Below, piece after piece: positions 9,967 to 18,907 of a stretch of DNA of 64,000 bases. The notes beneath the pieces were generated by a model that had not been told where the DNA came from, did no database searches, and saw only the letters and a list, made by a program, of their open reading frames with translations. Made by a program: the position numbers and the translations under genes. Origin of the DNA: Blastopirellula retiformator (GTDB lineage Bacteria > Planctomycetota > Planctomycetia > Pirellulales > Pirellulaceae); NCBI RefSeq assembly GCF_007859755.1, contig NZ_SJPF01000004.1, forward strand, positions 62,894 through 126,893, in the 5' to 3' direction. Position 1 is the stretch's first letter. Every line of letters starts with the position of its first letter.

Positions 9967-10135
9967 GCCATTGCTAGCGGCGACGGCGGCATATTCGGCA
10001 GAATCGTAAAAAACGAACAGCTCGCCTGAATTTGCCCAGTTGATGTGACCGAAACAAAAAGAGGAGACGCGCCGGCATTTTTGCTAGCAGCGATCTCCCC
10101 TTTGAATCAGACGCATCAACGACGGAGTCGTCCCC

Positions 10136-11908
10136 ATGCCGCGTGCCAACTCGCTGCTTCTTCGCCTAACTTTGCTCGCTTTGGCGCTGAACGTGGGCTG
10201 CGCTTTCCCCTTCTTTCGTTCGAAAGACAGGTCTCTGGAAGAAGTGGTGGGCGTCGAAAAACTAGCGGCGGAGGACGCCGCGAAAAAGGATTTGGACCAA
10301 CCGGCCGCCGCAGCCGCGCCGCGGGTCGCCCAGGGCAAAAAGCCGATGCCGCCGATCGCGCGGTTCTTCAGCGGCTTGTTTGGTCGCGGTAAGTCGGAAC
10401 CGCCAGCCGATCCGATTTCGACCATCCCGGACGCCGATCCGTCGGACGTCGCCGAGGCGATTCAGCCAAAGATCGAAATCAACAATACCGGCGATATCGG
10501 AGCCGGCGTCGTCGCGCCCAAACAAGAGGGGCCAACGCAAGTCGTCATGCCGCAAGTCAGCAATCTGGCCGAGATGACGCCGAGCAACATCGCCGCGCCG
10601 AAACTAGCCGACGTGTTGGCCAATCCGACCCAATCGACCAGCTCGCCGGAGCCGCCCCCTTCGCAATCAGGCTCGCTAACCGCGGCGCTACGAAGCGCCC
10701 TGGACAACGCCGCCAAAGAGGGGTTGGCCCACGACGCTCCGCAAGCGAGCCGTTTTTCGACCACGATCGATTCGACGGCGCCGCAAGCCGCGGCGACCTC
10801 CTCGCCGTCGCCATCGGCGGGCCAATCGCAGATTGTCGAACTCGATTCGGCCCCGCTCGGCTCGCGTCAGCCTGAACCGACGCCGGTGGTCACCACCGCC
10901 AAGACTCCGCCGGTCGCCGCGCAAGTGATTGAAAACCCGACCATCAACTCGTCGCCGGTTGTAACCGCCGCTCGGAAGCTAGACGGTAATCCGCTGCGTG
11001 GCGATTCGCCGGTCAGCGGCTCGGCGATGACCGAACTGGCCGCCAGCCCGATTGGCGCCAAGCCGCCGAAAGCCCAAACGGTTTTCCCGGCCCAGGAAAG
11101 CGCTGCCGTCAACAACACCGCCGCCGAACCGGCCGAGGCCACCACGCTGGTCGCCTTCCAAACGCATGTGCATGCCGGCGACTCGATCGTCAACCAGCTG
11201 AAAGAAAGCCGGCGGGTCAACCAGTTCCGCCCGATGTTTGACGCCGCGGTTCCGTCGCCCGCCGCTCAGGCCACCACCGCCGCGGTCAAAGCGACCGAAG
11301 AAGCCCAACCGAGCGAGCCGACAACGCCCACGCCGACCCGCGCGGCGATCGTCGCCGTCGCGCCGAATCGCTATCAACCGACGCCTCCAGTTGCGACGGA
11401 AGTGGCGCCTGCCACCCCAACTGCCGTCGCCGCGACGCCGACTCCGGTCGAGATCGCCACGCCCGCGTTGCCGGCGACTCCGCAGTTGCCGACCGAGTGG
11501 ACCTCGTCCACGAGTTCGACAACGGCGCCCGCAAACCGCGCCGCGTCCCCGCCGCGCAGCGAAGCGTTCGCTCAACTGGCGCCGTCGGAGATGCCGTCAG
11601 AAAGCCTCGAGCAGCCCGGCAGCGAAACGGCTCCGCAAGAGCAACTCGTCACGACGCCGACCAACCCGGTCCGCGCTGTGCCGCGAGTGGCGACTCCGCC
11701 GGTTGGCGCCACGCCGACCGCCAACGTGCCGCAAGTTGCAACCCGCCCGACGCCGCCGACCGTTCCGCCGGTCGGAGCGCTGCCGCGGGGGCAGCTGATT
11801 CCGAGACGGGACCCGGTCGCCACGCCAAAGCTGGCGCCGGTCGTCACCGTCGAAGAATACCGCCGCATGCAACAGCAGCGGCGCAGTCAGGCGACGCGCC
11901 GCTATTAA
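10136..11908 (+). CDS. Pro/Ala/Thr-rich lipoprotein-like protein, function unknown
   Basis: A 590-residue protein with a signal-peptide-like N-terminus (residues 1-22) ending LNVGC, a loose lipobox, so it may be lipid-anchored. Residues about 45-560 are low-complexity Pro/Ala/Thr/Ser sequence with many TP, AAP and PPVG runs and no recognisable catalytic motif. The last 25 residues (VVTVEEYRRMQQQRRSQ) are more ordered and basic and could be a binding tail. The composition suggests an extended, wall- or envelope-spanning linker. Its TAA and the stop of the minus-strand kinase gene overlap in one TTAA tetranucleotide, so the two genes are exactly tail to tail. No function can be assigned. Confidence 0.7.
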   Translation: MPRANSLLLRLTLLALALNVGCAFPFFRSKDRSLEEVVGVEKLAAEDAAKKDLDQPAAAAAPRVAQGKKPMPPIARFFSGLFGRGKSEPPADPISTIPDADPSDVAEAIQPKIEINNTGDIGAGVVAPKQEGPTQVVMPQVSNLAEMTPSNIAAPKLADVLANPTQSTSSPEPPPSQSGSLTAALRSALDNAAKEGLAHDAPQASRFSTTIDSTAPQAAATSSPSPSAGQSQIVELDSAPLGSRQPEPTPVVTTAKTPPVAAQVIENPTINSSPVVTAARKLDGNPLRGDSPVSGSAMTELAASPIGAKPPKAQTVFPAQESAAVNNTAAEPAEATTLVAFQTHVHAGDSIVNQLKESRRVNQFRPMFDAAVPSPAAQATTAAVKATEEAQPSEPTTPTPTRAAIVAVAPNRYQPTPPVATEVAPATPTAVAATPTPVEIATPALPATPQLPTEWTSSTSSTTAPANRAASPPRSEAFAQLAPSEMPSESLEQPGSETAPQEQLVTTPTNPVRAVPRVATPPVGATPTANVPQVATRPTPPTVPPVGALPRGQLIPRRDPVATPKLAPVVTVEEYRRMQQQRRSQATRRY

Positions 11909-14900
11909 AGCTCGCGCCAGTTGACGTCAATTCGCCCGTGTAGCCGCGCTGCGATATCGCGGTACTCGGGTCGATTGTCAACCAGCATTCGGGCCGCATC
12001 TCGCAGCGGCGTCCCTTCGACATGCTGACAATAGACGACCTCCGGCACGTCGCACGGGATCAACCCGGCGGCGCCTTCGGCGGTCGGTAGGGTTCCGACA
12101 TCCGACTCCCCAATGTTCGAGCAGGGGAAGAAGACGCTGACCGCACATGCTCCTCCCAACGAAGCGAGACGGGGCCGACAATCGGTCAGCGCCTTGGCGA
12201 TTTCTTCGCGGGGCGGGGCGCCGGTGAGCGCCGCCGAATTGGAGCTCTGCGTCAGATCGGTCTGAGCCCGAATGATGACGGTTCGGCAGATGTTCTCTAG
12301 CATCTTGGCCGCCTTCATGGCGCCATCGCGGGTGCAGATGAGCAAGTTCTCGAGCCCTTGGTGCTCTTCGCAAATCTTGGCCCGCGTTTCGCGATCGGCG
12401 ACTAGCAGGAATTCGTGGAAACGCGGTTCGACGGCGCGAATCGAAGTATCGTTGACTTCGCCTACTTCCAGGTCAAAGAAGTTCGCCAGCCGCTTCAGTT
12501 CTCCTTCCACATTCTTAAACGCCAGGTTGGTATCGATCAGTTTCGCGCGTACTACCTGGGCGAACTGACATACGCCCAACAAGGCGATGCCATGCGTCCG
12601 CAGATGGGCGTACTTGATCCAACCATCGTAGTCGGTCGCGGCGCTCTTGCTGCGATCGCGGCCCCGATTGTCTTTGCTGTCGTAATTGGCGTCGAGCAGC
12701 TTTTGGCGATGGCGATAGACTTCGCCCTGTAGCCGCTCGGCCATCGCGCGGGCTTTGTCTTCTAGCTGCCGGAAATAGTCGTCCACCGACTGCCGCAAGT
12801 CGCGGGTCCGCTGCAGGCGAAACTCTTCCATGTCCAAGTGCGATAGCAACCAGGCGGTGATCTTCTGAGCGGTCTCTTCTCCCGATTGGCGCAACTTCGG
12901 CGCAATCTCGCTATAGAGCGAAACGGAGCGTTTCTCGCTCGACTCCATCTCGGCCGCACTTTGGCCGATCACCGCATCGAGAAACTCAAAGACCTTCAGC
13001 GACCGCTGCAGCGGATCGTCACATGGCTGGTCCAGCTGTTTAAACTCTTGGGCGAGGACGGCGCGGAAATACTCGTCGGGATCGGCGCCAAGTTCGTTGT
13101 GCACCATCATGAACATCGTCTGCAGCAGCGGATCGAGCGCCAGGTTCTCTTCCGCCACCAGCTGATCGACATGTTCTTGCAGCACGCGTTCAAAACGATT
13201 TTGACGCTCGTCTCCTTCCTCTTCTTGCTTGTTGAGCGTCGCCATCCGGCGGCGATCCGAGCTGCCAGCGCAGTCGTCGCCACCGAGCCATCGCTGGACG
13301 ACGGCGCTGGCGATCTCGCAGCTATAGCGTTCGGTCGCCGAGCGAGAACTGAGCGGAACGGTGTAGGTTGAGAAGGTGTTGATCCTCGGCGGGCCCCCTT
13401 CGTCGGCGGCGATGTTGGCGTTCAGGTTGTCGACGTAACAACCGCTGCGACTGCGGGCCCGCATCAGCAGGTAATCGGAAAGCTCGTCAATCTGGCGGTC
13501 GTAGTCCCCATTTTTTAGTTCATCCCCCCAGTGCAACAGCTGAAAGGTGGGACGCCGAAAGCCGCGTAAATCAATCTCCGGAATCCGCGCCGAGGGATCG
13601 CCGGGGTACTTTTGCGATTGCAAGATCTGATGCAGTTCGGTCAAGCAGGCGAGCCCGTTGGAGCGGGCCAAGTCTTGTTCGTCCGTCTTGCGCGGACCGG
13701 CATGAACCAACATCACTTCGAGATCGCTCAGTTCCTGTCCTCGCTTCTGCAGCAAGTGACAGATGGCGAACGCCAGGTCGAGCACGATCCCGCTGCCGGC
13801 GCCGCCATTGATCGACGCCATCAGGATGACGCGAGGTTCGCCGGCAACGGCGTTGGGCGTCAGTTCGGACTGATCGCCAACCGCATCCAGCGCATCGCCG
13901 ATCGATTGCAACACCGAGTCAATATGGTCCAGATAGGCGATTCGGCCGAGCGGACGAAGACCTTCGGTCGCCAGCGAATTCGGAATGTTATAGAGCCAAC
14001 GGCGGCTGACCGACTGCGTGATGCGCGCCGATTCGCTGCGATACGACTGCGGGCGACGCAGCGGAATCAACAACCGCGTGATGTCGGTCGCCTCCGGCAT
14101 CGCCGGCGGAATCTCCATCGAGTTCAACGTCTTCGTGTCGGTATCGACGGCGATCGCCTGGTACCAGGCTTGTCCTTGTTCCTTGCCGCTGTCACGATAT
14201 TTTTGCTCGATCGAATAGGCGAGCCGAACGCCAACGCCGCCGACGCCGATCACCAACGTCGGACGATGTTTCGACTCGGCGGCAGCCCAAGCGACCGGTT
14301 CTTTGCGGGCCGGCTGCAGCTCCGGCAGATCGTCCCACAGCTGATGCGAGATGGGCGAAGGCGCCTCAGGCGCCGACATCTCCAGCGTCGCCGACTTCTC
14401 TCCAACCGGAGCGTCTTCTTCGGTCGTCTCGGTGGTGCGCGTATCGGCGGCGCAGATCGTCTTGGTGTCGTTATTGGTCGACGCGTGCGGCGCGACAACG
14501 CCGGTGGCCGGCAAGCTCGACGCGGGATCGGACGCCGCTACTAGCGCCGCCAGCATTTCGCGACAGTTGCGGAATCGCTGCGCGGGGTCTTTGGCCAACG
14601 CGCGATCGATGATCGGGCGATCCGCTTCCGGCAGCGAATTGAGTCGCGGCTTGCTGCTGAGGTGCTGCGCCGTCAACTGGGCCGGCGTTTTGCCGGGGAA
14701 GGGGAGGGCGCCGGTCAGCATTTCCTGGAAGACGATCGCCAGGCTGTATTGGTCGCTTTGTTTCGACGGCTGATCATGAAACACTTCGGGCGCCGCATAG
14801 ACCGGCGTCAGTCCCGCCATCATCGAGGCGGTGACGTCTTGCAGATGCTTCACCAGCCCGAAGTCGGCCACTTTCGAGTGGTCGCCGACGATCAGCAGAT

Positions 14901-15333
14901 TCTCGGGCTTCACATCCAGATGCTGGAGCGAGTGCTGCTCGCTCATGTAATCGAGCCCTTCGGCCGAGTCGCTCAGATAGCGAAGCAGTTCGGCTCGGGG
15001 GACGCCCGGCAGGCCGGCGGTGCGGCACTCTTCAAACCGGTCCTTCAAACTCTTGTCGGCCAGTTCGGTCACGATGACCAATTGACCGTCAATCACTTCG
15101 ACCCGCTCTAAAGAGAGCAGAAAGGGATGGCGTACGCTGCGGATGCGGTGGAGCGCTTTCAGTTCGCGAGCGGCGCGCGCTTCGTCATGGAATCCATAAA
15201 CGAATTTCACCGCCTTTTGCAGTCCGCCGGGGGCTTCGGCGGTCCATACCTCGCCGTAGCCGCCTGCGCCAATTCTTTGGCGCACGCGGTAGCCTGCTAC
15301 TTCACGTACATGCGCTGGAACTTCGGTTGACAC
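11905..15333 (-). CDS. Ser/Thr protein kinase fused to a tubulin/FtsZ-like domain
   Basis: A 1142-residue protein. Residues 15-265 are a Hanks-type kinase: glycine loop IGAGGYGEV (21-29), ATP-binding Lys43 (AVK), catalytic HLD at 138-140 with Lys142, DFG at 157-159 and APE at 181-183. All key residues are present, with Leu instead of Arg in the HRD motif. After a Thr-rich linker (270-350) comes a Rossmann-like GVGGVGVR (363-370). At 510-515 GGAGSG follows, which matches the glycine-rich phosphate-binding T4 signature of tubulin/FtsZ folds (the Tubulin_2-like family). The remaining 600 residues are mostly helical, with coiled-coil-like segments near 820-900, and resemble nothing I can name. 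No membrane helix is seen, so it is probably cytosolic. An FHA protein gene lies 105 bases upstream on the same strand. Confidence 0.88.
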   Translation of the reverse strand: MSTEVPAHVREVAGYRVRQRIGAGGYGEVWTAEAPGGLQKAVKFVYGFHDEARAARELKALHRIRSVRHPFLLSLERVEVIDGQLVIVTELADKSLKDRFEECRTAGLPGVPRAELLRYLSDSAEGLDYMSEQHSLQHLDVKPENLLIVGDHSKVADFGLVKHLQDVTASMMAGLTPVYAAPEVFHDQPSKQSDQYSLAIVFQEMLTGALPFPGKTPAQLTAQHLSSKPRLNSLPEADRPIIDRALAKDPAQRFRNCREMLAALVAASDPASSLPATGVVAPHASTNNDTKTICAADTRTTETTEEDAPVGEKSATLEMSAPEAPSPISHQLWDDLPELQPARKEPVAWAAAESKHRPTLVIGVGGVGVRLAYSIEQKYRDSGKEQGQAWYQAIAVDTDTKTLNSMEIPPAMPEATDITRLLIPLRRPQSYRSESARITQSVSRRWLYNIPNSLATEGLRPLGRIAYLDHIDSVLQSIGDALDAVGDQSELTPNAVAGEPRVILMASINGGAGSGIVLDLAFAICHLLQKRGQELSDLEVMLVHAGPRKTDEQDLARSNGLACLTELHQILQSQKYPGDPSARIPEIDLRGFRRPTFQLLHWGDELKNGDYDRQIDELSDYLLMRARSRSGCYVDNLNANIAADEGGPPRINTFSTYTVPLSSRSATERYSCEIASAVVQRWLGGDDCAGSSDRRRMATLNKQEEEGDERQNRFERVLQEHVDQLVAEENLALDPLLQTMFMMVHNELGADPDEYFRAVLAQEFKQLDQPCDDPLQRSLKVFEFLDAVIGQSAAEMESSEKRSVSLYSEIAPKLRQSGEETAQKITAWLLSHLDMEEFRLQRTRDLRQSVDDYFRQLEDKARAMAERLQGEVYRHRQKLLDANYDSKDNRGRDRSKSAATDYDGWIKYAHLRTHGIALLGVCQFAQVVRAKLIDTNLAFKNVEGELKRLANFFDLEVGEVNDTSIRAVEPRFHEFLLVADRETRAKICEEHQGLENLLICTRDGAMKAAKMLENICRTVIIRAQTDLTQSSNSAALTGAPPREEIAKALTDCRPRLASLGGACAVSVFFPCSNIGESDVGTLPTAEGAAGLIPCDVPEVVYCQHVEGTPLRDAARMLVDNRPEYRDIAARLHGRIDVNWREL

Positions 15334-15438
15334 GGAAAGTTCGCCTCAAAACGCTTGACTGTTTTCGACGGCAGCCAGGCGGCCCAGCCTGACTGCGCGG
15401 TTCGATGATTCATTCAACGAATTATCTGTAAGACGGCG

Positions 15439-16563
15439 CTACGCTTGCCCAGCGTCGCGTCGTCGATACCTTCCTCGACTCATATTCGCTCCCAGGTCGC
15501 GGAACCGCTGCGCGCTCGCCTCGGCATGCACCCCAGTCGCAATCGTAACAATGTGCTTCTCTTGGCAGACGCGAATCGCTTCGCGCATCGACTCTTGCAG
15601 CTGTTGGTCGCCGTCAATCTCACGAGCGACCGTCTCATGAAATTCGATGTAGTCGGGGGCGAGGTCCAAGTAGTCCTCCAGCCGCGACTTCGACGGATGG
15701 TAGCCGGCGAACGCCGTCTCGCAGCCGATCGATTGCAATTCGTTCATAAACTCGCGAAAGAACGGCAGCTCGCAAACCGATTCATCCGGGATGACGATCA
15801 CCGTCCGCCGCGCTTCGGGCGATTGATCGCGAGCGTAGGCGACCGAATCGAGGAAGCTGGTCGAGCCGATTTCGTATTGTTCGGGCCGCAAAAAAAGACA
15901 GGAGTTTTCAGGCAGCATCTCGGCCGCCACATAGGCCCGCAGGCGATGCAAACGCTGCAAACGCTCGGTCAATCGGCACTCGGTATCGAGAATCTTGCGG
16001 CTGATTGGATCGTCAGGACTGACGTTGCTATCGATCATGCGCCGCACGAGAAATCCAAACGGATCGCCGCTGGCTAGATCGTAGATGCCGTCAAAGTCGA
16101 CGCGCACGCCACCCACGGCGGCGATCTCTTGCCACCGGCGAAAGGCCTGCAGCGAATCGAAAAAAGAGCCTACTTCAGTCGGCGCGGCGCCGCCGCCATC
16201 CATCTGCAGCGTGACGGTCTGCCGCTGCTGCGATTGATTGCCGCTATGAAAATCGAATTCGATATCGGCGACCATTAACGTATCGCCATCCGAGATGATC
16301 TTTTCGGTGATCTTCTCACCGTTGACGAAGGTGCCGTTGGTGCTGTTTAGATCGCGGAGTAAGTACTGGCTGCCTTCTTTCAACAGCAGCGCATGTTCGC
16401 GCGAAACTCTCCCCGATTCGACCGGGTAGTCGCACGAATCATTGCGCCCGATCGAGAAAGGAAACTTTTCAATCCCCAGTTTTCGCGTCTCGCCGCTCTC
16501 CGCCGAAATGATTTCGAAGAACGGGGCGCCTACTTGCGGATCGAACAAGACTTCTGTGTGCAT
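15439..16563 (-). CDS. FHA domain protein with degenerate EAL-like domain
   Basis: I start at the ATG at 16561-16563 (MHTEVLFDP); an upstream in-frame stretch to 16731 is Arg/Cys-rich and unconvincing. This gives 374 residues. Residues 31-100 are an FHA domain with the phosphothreonine-binding set G39-R40, S54-R55-x-H57 and N76-G77. After a Gln-rich linker, residues about 150-360 have the length and layout of an EAL domain. However, the EAL triplet is replaced (GFLVR), the DDFG-like loop reads AFAGYHPS and the EGVE loop reads TGVHAE. c-di-GMP hydrolysis is therefore unlikely and a binding or scaffold role more plausible. The gene is upstream of, and co-directional with, the kinase-tubulin gene, an obvious source of phosphothreonine. 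Confidence 0.82.
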   Translation of the reverse strand: MHTEVLFDPQVGAPFFEIISAESGETRKLGIEKFPFSIGRNDSCDYPVESGRVSREHALLLKEGSQYLLRDLNSTNGTFVNGEKITEKIISDGDTLMVADIEFDFHSGNQSQQRQTVTLQMDGGGAAPTEVGSFFDSLQAFRRWQEIAAVGGVRVDFDGIYDLASGDPFGFLVRRMIDSNVSPDDPISRKILDTECRLTERLQRLHRLRAYVAAEMLPENSCLFLRPEQYEIGSTSFLDSVAYARDQSPEARRTVIVIPDESVCELPFFREFMNELQSIGCETAFAGYHPSKSRLEDYLDLAPDYIEFHETVAREIDGDQQLQESMREAIRVCQEKHIVTIATGVHAEASAQRFRDLGANMSRGRYRRRDAGQA

Positions 16564-16780
16564 CGGGAATATTCTCGCAGGCGAAAAGTCACGTCGACTG
16601 AAACCCTTTCGACAAGAGAGTTTTTGCCGAGAAAGGGGACATCGGATAAGGAAAAGCGCACGCGCCTCGCAGCAACGTTCATCGAAAACATAGCATTGAA
16701 ATCTTCGGGCCGACGAAATTTCTCTATGCACGTCCTGTGGTTTCTACAGAATCGCCCCGCTCGTCGCTTCTTATTGACCT

Positions 16781-18277
16781 ATGTTTCAGATGGCTTCCAA
16801 AGCCGCTGCGGCGGCGATGTCGCCAAAAGTCAACGCTCTTCTCGACTTCTTATCCGTCATTCAGCAAGAGACGTTTATGCAACGCCGACCGCTTCGCGTA
16901 TTACTCGTATCTCAGGACCGCTCTTTCCTCCGCCGCACCGCCGAATTCTTAAGCGCCTGTCGCATAGCGGCGTATGTCGTCGCCGATGCCGAGCAGGCCG
17001 AGTGGGCGCTGGCCAGCCGTGAGCCCGATATCGTCGTTGTCGATACGGCGATGCCCAAAGCCTGGTCCGTACTGCAAAGTCCACGGCGGGAGCGGCACAC
17101 CACCCAAGCTTACGTCTACGCCATCGCCATCACCGACGACGACTCGCCGGATCGCGTTTTTGAGGCGCTGGCCGGGGGCGCCGACGACATCATTCCGCGG
17201 CCTCTGCGATTTACAGAACTATTGGTGCGCGTACGCTCCGCCGCTCGGTCGCTGGAAGTGGAAAGCCGTCTCTATCGTCGCGTAGGTCGCCGCTCGACCA
17301 GCGGATTGGGCAACTCGGGCGTCTTGTTGCGTCTCTTGCGGGAAGATCTCCGCGACGCCGCCACCACCGGCAACGAAGTAAGCGTGGCGCTATTTGATAT
17401 CGACTATGCTCTCCGCTTTGGCGCCGATTCCGGCTTCGACCGCATCGTCGAGCAAGTAACCTCGACCATCAGCGGCGAGATGCTTCCCACCTATCGCATG
17501 TGCCAGCCCTCGGTCGATCAATTGGCGGTCTTGCTGCCCAATTCCACTTCGGACGAAGCGTATCAATGGGCCGAAGAGGTCCGCCAAAAGATCGCCTCCA
17601 CCGAGTTTCAACACGCCGATACCACGCTAAAATTGACGGTCAGCGGCGGCGTCGCCGCTTCGGCCGATTCGGGACCAATCGCCGAAGAAATGTGGGAAAA
17701 CGTGCAGGAACGGCTCGATTTCGCGAAAAACTCCGGCGGCAATTTCGTCGCCTCGCTTCGGCAATTGCAAAACGAAGACGCCGCCGGCGGCTCGCATGGC
17801 CGCTTGTTTGACGGCACGACGACCTCCGATGTCCTGCGTCCCGCGTTCGTTCATCTCTCGACCACAACGCCGGCCGACGAAGTGATCGCCGCGTTCGCCA
17901 AGCATGATCTCGACGTCGCCCCGGTGCTGGACGCCCAGCGCCAATTTGCCGGCGCCATCACACGCGACGTGGTGCAAAACCGGGCCGTCCGCTCGCGCGA
18001 GCTAACCGCGGCCGAGTTGGTTGATCCCAACTTTCCGCAAATGGACTCGAACGCCTCGTTCAGCGAACTGGTCAACTTCTTCGCGGAACATCCCACCCCG
18101 TGCGTGGCGATCGTCGACCATGGCAAACCGCTTGGCTTCGTCTCTCGCGACGACCTGGCGCTGTTGAGCGAACCGCTTGATTCGTCCAGCTACGCCGAAT
18201 CGATAGACGACATCCCGACCACCGAATTCTACGTTGTTAGTCGCCCGCAGTTGCTGGAAGTGGGCGCGGAAGCGTAA
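16781..18277 (+). CDS. Receiver / degenerate GGDEF / CBS-pair signalling protein
   Basis: 498 residues from 16781; a second possible start is the ATG at 16877 (MQRRPLRVLLVSQD), where the receiver domain begins. Residues 38-150 are a receiver domain with the phospho-acceptor Asp in DIVVVDTAMP and a DDIIPRPL end. Residues about 190-310 follow the GGDEF fold, with a FDIDYALRFGADSGFDRIV segment. The signature loop reads SVDQLA instead of GGEEF, so diguanylate cyclase activity is not expected. Residues about 335-485 form two CBS repeats (VAPVLDAQRQFAGAITR and VAIVDHGKPLGFVSR), which usually sense adenosyl ligands. It is divergent from the FHA/EAL-like gene, so both c-di-GMP-type domains at this locus look inactive. 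Its neighbours imply a shared signalling role. Confidence 0.82.
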   Translation: MFQMASKAAAAAMSPKVNALLDFLSVIQQETFMQRRPLRVLLVSQDRSFLRRTAEFLSACRIAAYVVADAEQAEWALASREPDIVVVDTAMPKAWSVLQSPRRERHTTQAYVYAIAITDDDSPDRVFEALAGGADDIIPRPLRFTELLVRVRSAARSLEVESRLYRRVGRRSTSGLGNSGVLLRLLREDLRDAATTGNEVSVALFDIDYALRFGADSGFDRIVEQVTSTISGEMLPTYRMCQPSVDQLAVLLPNSTSDEAYQWAEEVRQKIASTEFQHADTTLKLTVSGGVAASADSGPIAEEMWENVQERLDFAKNSGGNFVASLRQLQNEDAAGGSHGRLFDGTTTSDVLRPAFVHLSTTTPADEVIAAFAKHDLDVAPVLDAQRQFAGAITRDVVQNRAVRSRELTAAELVDPNFPQMDSNASFSELVNFFAEHPTPCVAIVDHGKPLGFVSRDDLALLSEPLDSSSYAESIDDIPTTEFYVVSRPQLLEVGAEA

Positions 18278-18307
18278 GGCAAACGCCGAGAGCGGAAAGC
18301 AGAAGGA

Positions 18308-18337
18308 AGAGGGCCAGTAAATCGGCTCTCTTTTTTT
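18308..18337 (+). terminator. Rho-independent terminator after the receiver/CBS gene
   Basis: GAGGGCC pairs with GGCTCTC (one mismatch) around an 8-base loop, followed directly by seven T. It starts about 30 bases after the stop at 18277. Confidence 0.75.
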
Positions 18338-18452
18338 AGTGGTTAGCCGCGAAAGCTCCGCTTTCGGGGCCGACGAAGTCGGCTGGAGGCATCGATCCGA
18401 GCCGGGCGATCAAACGGCGTTGTGCCACAAAGTTCGGCGTGAAGCCTGCGAA

Positions 18453-18695
18453 TCACTTCCCTTGCCAGCGGTTCTTGGCTGGATAATTGGGGACCACATA
18501 TTGATGAAGGCCCTTCGCGATCAATTCGGTCTCCATCTCCTCGAGCCACTGCTGCGTTAACTCATGCCGGTTGACGCCTGCTAGTGGGCCGGGATGCAAA
18601 CGTTCAATTCCGGTAGGCGTATGAACGACTCGCAGGAAGTCGCCGCCGTGCGAGCCGCGACCGATCTGGATCTGAATTTCCTCTTCGCGAAGCAC
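18453..18695 (-). CDS. Small hypothetical protein
   Basis: 80 residues, starting MLREEEIQIQIGRGSHGG. It has a compact, charged, non-repetitive composition with GGDFLRVVHTPTG in the middle and an amphipathic C-terminal half (QQWLEEMETELIAKGL). It has no signal peptide or membrane segment. The sequence looks like the small conserved hypothetical proteins found throughout Pirellulales, but I cannot assign a function. It lies alone between a terminator and the AAA ATPase gene, on the ATPase strand. About 210 bases separate it from that gene and hold nothing else that I can support. Confidence 0.6.
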   Translation of the reverse strand: MLREEEIQIQIGRGSHGGDFLRVVHTPTGIERLHPGPLAGVNRHELTQQWLEEMETELIAKGLHQYVVPNYPAKNRWQGK

Positions 18696-18907
18696 CGTGG
18701 GTGACTCTTGTTTCGGTGAGAAGCTGGCTTTGGCAACGATTTTATCGCGTCTGGCGGCGAAAGTGAAAGGCAGGCTCCGTGCCGATACACGTCGGCGAAA
18801 CCCGCCTGGATGCCGTTCTCGGATGGATGCCTCCTGCGGCTAACCCTACCGACAGAAAAAGATCGCGGCGATCACAGCGCCACGATCTTCTCCGCTTTCC
18901 GCTTTTC

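Noticed and set aside
10300-11900. Possible tandem repeat array or CRISPR-like repetition
   Set aside because: The Pro/Ala/Thr-rich coding sequence is low complexity, but no repeat of constant length and spacing is present.
13612-14544. 310-residue plus-strand frame inside the kinase-tubulin gene
   Set aside because: It lies wholly within a gene that has kinase motifs on the other strand; the sequence is Arg/Gln-rich without domain features.
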